A DNA stretch of 36,793 nt. It comes from a bacterium. Lineage in GTDB: Bacteria > Campylobacterota > Campylobacteria > Campylobacterales > Arcobacteraceae. The position numbers and the translations under genes are program-made. Positions within the stretch are counted from its first letter, which is position 1. The number at the start of each line of letters is the position of its first letter. The stretch spans positions 1-36,793 of the forward strand of contig JAHIWE010000070.1 of assembly GCA_018816105.1 (NCBI GenBank), in the 5' to 3' direction. The notes under the pieces are model-generated. The model made no database searches. It was given only the letters and a program-made list of their open reading frames with translations, and was not told where the DNA came from. Shown piece after piece: positions 34,142 through 36,793 of this stretch.

Positions 34142-36466
34142 TTATTTTAACTTAAGAGCTACAAGTTCATTAACAACTTGTGGATTTGCTTTTCCACCAG
34201 TAGCTTTTAAAACTTGTCCTACAAAAAAGCCTAACAGTTTTGTATTTCCTGCTTTGAATTTTTCTACATTGTCCGAATTTTTTGAAATGATTTCATCAAT
34301 AATAGGTAAAATGATACTTGGGTCACTTATTTGAACTAAACCTTTATCTTCAACTATTTTTGAAGGATTAATTCCTGTTTTAGTCATCTCTTCAAATATT
34401 TGTTTTGCAATTTTATTTGAAATGATTTCATCATCTACCATTTTAATAAGTTCAGCTATTTGAGATGCTGTAAATTTTAGCTCATTTGCTTGTTTTTCTT
34501 TTAGCTCTTTTGCAACTTCATTTGCTACAATATTAGCAAGTGTCACAGAAGAAATTGACATATTAAATCTTTTTTCATTAGGATTCATTGCGTTAACAAA
34601 GCATAATTTTGATAAATAATCGTAAGCTTCTTCATAGAATGATGAAAGATCTTCATCTCGAGCAAGAATATTAGCAACTTCACTATTTAGATTAAGTTCA
34701 TTTGTATATTTATCAAATAGTGCTTTTTGATTTTCACTCATAGGTGTAACTTCACCAATAACTTGTAAATTTTTAGTTTCCGTTTTAGGTGCTACATCAC
34801 TTTTAACTATTTTTTCTACTACTTTTGTTTTTTTAGCCCAAGAGTCTTTTAATCCTACTATTTTATTAAATACTGGTTTTTCATCTGTATAATCAATTGG
34901 GTCTGCATAAAAATACCCTTGTCTTTCAAATTGAAATCTAACATCTACTTTATCAGTAATAACAGCAGGCTCAATAAGTGCATTTTTAATAATATGTAAT
35001 GAATCTGGGTTTAAGTCTTCAATTCCTTCAGGTGCTTCGCAAGAGTATAATCTATCATATAGTCTTACTTCGATTTTTTTTGCTTGTGTTGCATCAACCC
35101 ATTGGATTGCACTTTTTACTTTTATGCCACTTGTATCTGAACCACTTTTAGAATCAGGATTATATTCTGCTTTAATTTCTACAATATTTCCATTTGCATC
35201 TTTTATAATTTCTTTACAAGTAATTATATATGCATGTCTTAGACGTACAGATTGTTCCAGTGTTAGACGGTTGTAATCTTTTGGAGGATTTTCTTCAAAA
35301 TCATCTCTTTCTATATAAATCTCTTTTGAAAAATGTATTTTTCTTGAACCCACTTTTGGTACATCATGCGGATAGTATGAAGCGTCAATCTCTTCACTTC
35401 CTTCATAATTTTCAATAGTTACTTTAAGTGGCTCAAGAACACACATAACTCTTGGTACTTTTGTATTTAAATCATCTCTTATACAAAATTCAAGTTGAGA
35501 AACATCAACCATTGAGTTTGCTTTTGCTATTCCAATTTGATCGCAGAAATTTAGAACAGACTCAGGTGTATATCCTCTTCTTTTATATCCAGCGAGTGTT
35601 GGCATTCTTGGATCATCCCACCCATTTACATAGTTACCATTTACAAGTTCTAAAAGTTTTCTTTTACTCATAACCGTATAGTTTATACCTAATCGTGCAA
35701 ATTCATGTTGATAAGGTCTTGGAGGAACAAGATTTAGTGTATCTAATACCCAATCATAAATATCTCTATTGTTTTCAAATTCAAGAGTACAAATAGAGTG
35801 TGAAACACCTTCAATATAATCAGATAAACAATGTGCAAAGTCATACATAGGATAAATACACCATTTATCTTGTGTTCTAAAATGGTGTGCATGTCTAATT
35901 CTATATAATAAAGGGTCTCTCATTTTCATATTAGCTGCACTCATATCAATTTTAGCTCTTAAAATATGTTCTCCCTCTTTAAATTCACCATTCTTCATTC
36001 TCTCAATTAAATCTAAGTTTTCTTCAATTGAACGGTCTGCGTAAATACTTCGACGACCAGCTTGAGTTACCGTTCCCCTATATTCTCTTATCTCTTCTTC
36101 TGTTAGACTATCAACATAAGCTTTACCCATTTTAATAAGTTCAATAGCATAATCATATATTTTAGGAAAATAATCAGAAGTAAAATATACATTATCATTC
36201 CAGTTGAAGCCAAGCCATTTTACAGCATCTTTAAGAGCTTCAACATATTTTGTATCTTCAGTAGTAGGATTTGTATCGTCCATTCTAAGGTTGCATTGAC
36301 CATTAAAGTCTCGTGCTATACCAAAATTAATACAGATAGATTTAGCGTGTCCTATATGTGGGAAGCCATTAGGCTCTGGAGGAAACCTTGTTATGATTTC
36401 TTTATATTTGCCTGACTTTAAGTCTTCTTCAACTATTGTACGTAAAAAATCTTTATGTTCACTCAT
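34142..36466 (-). CDS. glnS: Glutamine-tRNA ligase fused to a YqeY/GatB-tail domain
   Basis: GlnRS charges tRNA-Gln with glutamine. The class I motif HIGH is at 37-40 (GFPHIGHAKS), and the KMSKS equivalent is VMSKR at 265-269. The GlnRS core with its two beta-barrel anticodon domains runs to about residue 560. After a linker rich in Lys, Val and Thr, residues about 576-774 form the YqeY/GatB-type tail, ending GFFVGQVLKATGGKANPQVV and a short helix. The same fusion is known in Deinococcus and other lineages, where the tail helps bind tRNA. The total is 774 residues against about 550 for the plain enzyme. AAAGG lies about 11 nt before the ATG. It converges on the tRNA-Asn array; no gatCAB gene is in the window. 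Confidence 0.96.
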   Translation of the reverse strand: MSEHKDFLRTIVEEDLKSGKYKEIITRFPPEPNGFPHIGHAKSICINFGIARDFNGQCNLRMDDTNPTTEDTKYVEALKDAVKWLGFNWNDNVYFTSDYFPKIYDYAIELIKMGKAYVDSLTEEEIREYRGTVTQAGRRSIYADRSIEENLDLIERMKNGEFKEGEHILRAKIDMSAANMKMRDPLLYRIRHAHHFRTQDKWCIYPMYDFAHCLSDYIEGVSHSICTLEFENNRDIYDWVLDTLNLVPPRPYQHEFARLGINYTVMSKRKLLELVNGNYVNGWDDPRMPTLAGYKRRGYTPESVLNFCDQIGIAKANSMVDVSQLEFCIRDDLNTKVPRVMCVLEPLKVTIENYEGSEEIDASYYPHDVPKVGSRKIHFSKEIYIERDDFEENPPKDYNRLTLEQSVRLRHAYIITCKEIIKDANGNIVEIKAEYNPDSKSGSDTSGIKVKSAIQWVDATQAKKIEVRLYDRLYSCEAPEGIEDLNPDSLHIIKNALIEPAVITDKVDVRFQFERQGYFYADPIDYTDEKPVFNKIVGLKDSWAKKTKVVEKIVKSDVAPKTETKNLQVIGEVTPMSENQKALFDKYTNELNLNSEVANILARDEDLSSFYEEAYDYLSKLCFVNAMNPNEKRFNMSISSVTLANIVANEVAKELKEKQANELKFTASQIAELIKMVDDEIISNKIAKQIFEEMTKTGINPSKIVEDKGLVQISDPSIILPIIDEIISKNSDNVEKFKAGNTKLLGFFVGQVLKATGGKANPQVVNELVALKLK

Positions 36467-36503
36467 TATTATTAAACCTTTTGTTTTTGATACTCTTATA
36501 AGT

Positions 36504-36509
36504 ATTGTA
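36504..36509 (-). promoter_or_regulatory. Candidate -10 element of glnS
   Basis: On the minus strand TACAAT lies about 38 nt upstream of the glnS ATG, after GATAAAA. No good -35 is seen. A short imperfect dyad (ATACT and AGTAT) lies between it and the start. Confidence 0.45.
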
Positions 36510-36760
36510 TTTTATCAAATTAGTGCTTAGATAAACAGAGGCTCATTATATATGATAAAAATATGAATAATCATCTCATCTAATAAAATAAAACAGATTA
36601 AGAAATAGATAAAACAATAAAAATCATAATTTCAACTAAGAAACCCAAAGAAAAGCAAGTAAAAAAAGAGTAAACATATTATAAAAGTAATAAAAACACG
36701 ATATAAATATAGTAAGTATAAGGAATCCCAAAATTGATGCCAAATTTAAGCGATAAGGTA
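36510..36760. other. Gene-free AT-rich stretch upstream of glnS
   Basis: I see no convincing gene. A 36-codon hydrophobic frame on the minus strand (36636-36743) has only a TTG start and no ribosome binding site. The rest is A-rich on the + strand with scattered TATAAA-like words. Confidence 0.5.
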
Positions 36761-36789
36761 TTCACAAAGTAAAAAGAATCTATTATAAT
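36761..36789 (+). promoter_or_regulatory. Strong sigma70-type promoter pointing out of the window
   Basis: TTCACA (36761-36766) and TATAAT (36784-36789) are 17 nt apart, matching the sigma70 consensus at 11 of 12 positions. The layout repeats that of the tRNA-Asn promoter. The gene it serves begins beyond the right end. Confidence 0.7.
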
Positions 36790-36793
36790 TCCC

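Noticed and set aside
35452-35673. Plus-strand frames within glnS
   Set aside because: They are antisense to a well-conserved enzyme and show no family features.
36636-36743. Hydrophobic 35-residue frame on the minus strand (starts LASILGFLILTIF by TTG)
   Set aside because: Only a TTG start, no ribosome binding site, and T-rich DNA gives hydrophobic residues in any frame. It could be a gene remnant but is not supported.

Overview
The window is AT-rich, gene-dense chromosomal DNA from a Campylobacterota (Epsilonproteobacteria) member and looks most like the Arcobacter group. The evidence is the very A+T-biased codon use, the order rpmB then a two-TM RCK channel and hemE then a radical SAM gene, a GlnRS with a YqeY/GatB-like tail, a C4-dicarboxylate TRAP transporter, and GyrA with Thr at the first quinolone position. 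The assignment rests on gene content and recalled synteny, not on a database search.

Layout. Positions 1-1158 (+) hold the 3' end of a sensor histidine kinase overlapping a glycerophosphodiester phosphodiesterase. Positions 1148-4166 (-) hold a possible 35-residue membrane peptide, a terminator, and dctM, dctQ and dctP. A 277-nt divergent control region (4167-4443) contains a 12-bp perfect palindrome and -10 elements for both directions. From 4444 to 33565 every gene is on the + strand: gltB-gltD (glutamate synthase), an inositol-monophosphatase-like gene, a YfhL-type ferredoxin, ppx/gppA, then a long envelope-glycan block (12789-24319), rpmB, an RCK channel-like gene, argJ, a DUF465 gene, gyrA, asd, a YqhA-family gene, hemE and a radical SAM gene. 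Three identical tRNA-Asn(GTT) genes follow behind a full-consensus sigma70 promoter. The right end carries glnS on the minus strand and a promoter pointing out of the window.

The glycan block contains a lipid A acyltransferase, an ELM1-type putative glycosyltransferase, a UDP-HexNAc-type 6-dehydrogenase, a WaaL/Wzy-like polytopic protein, six other glycosyltransferase-like proteins and two NodB-family deacetylases. Most neighbours overlap by 4 to 23 nt, as expected of one co-translated operon. It reads as an LPS/LOS outer-core or surface-glycan locus. No heptosyltransferase, Kdo transferase, flippase or nucleotide-sugar epimerase is present, so it must work with genes elsewhere. Unusual points are the paired deacetylases with apparently cytoplasmic catalytic domains, the symmetric order deacetylase-GT4-GT-GT4-deacetylase, and a terminal GT4-like protein in which the E-x7-E motif reads K-x7-K.

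Non-coding signals include two mutually exclusive hairpins over the hemE ribosome binding site, a terminator interleaved with the tRNA promoter, and a strong + strand terminator at 34106-34135 with no coding gene before it.
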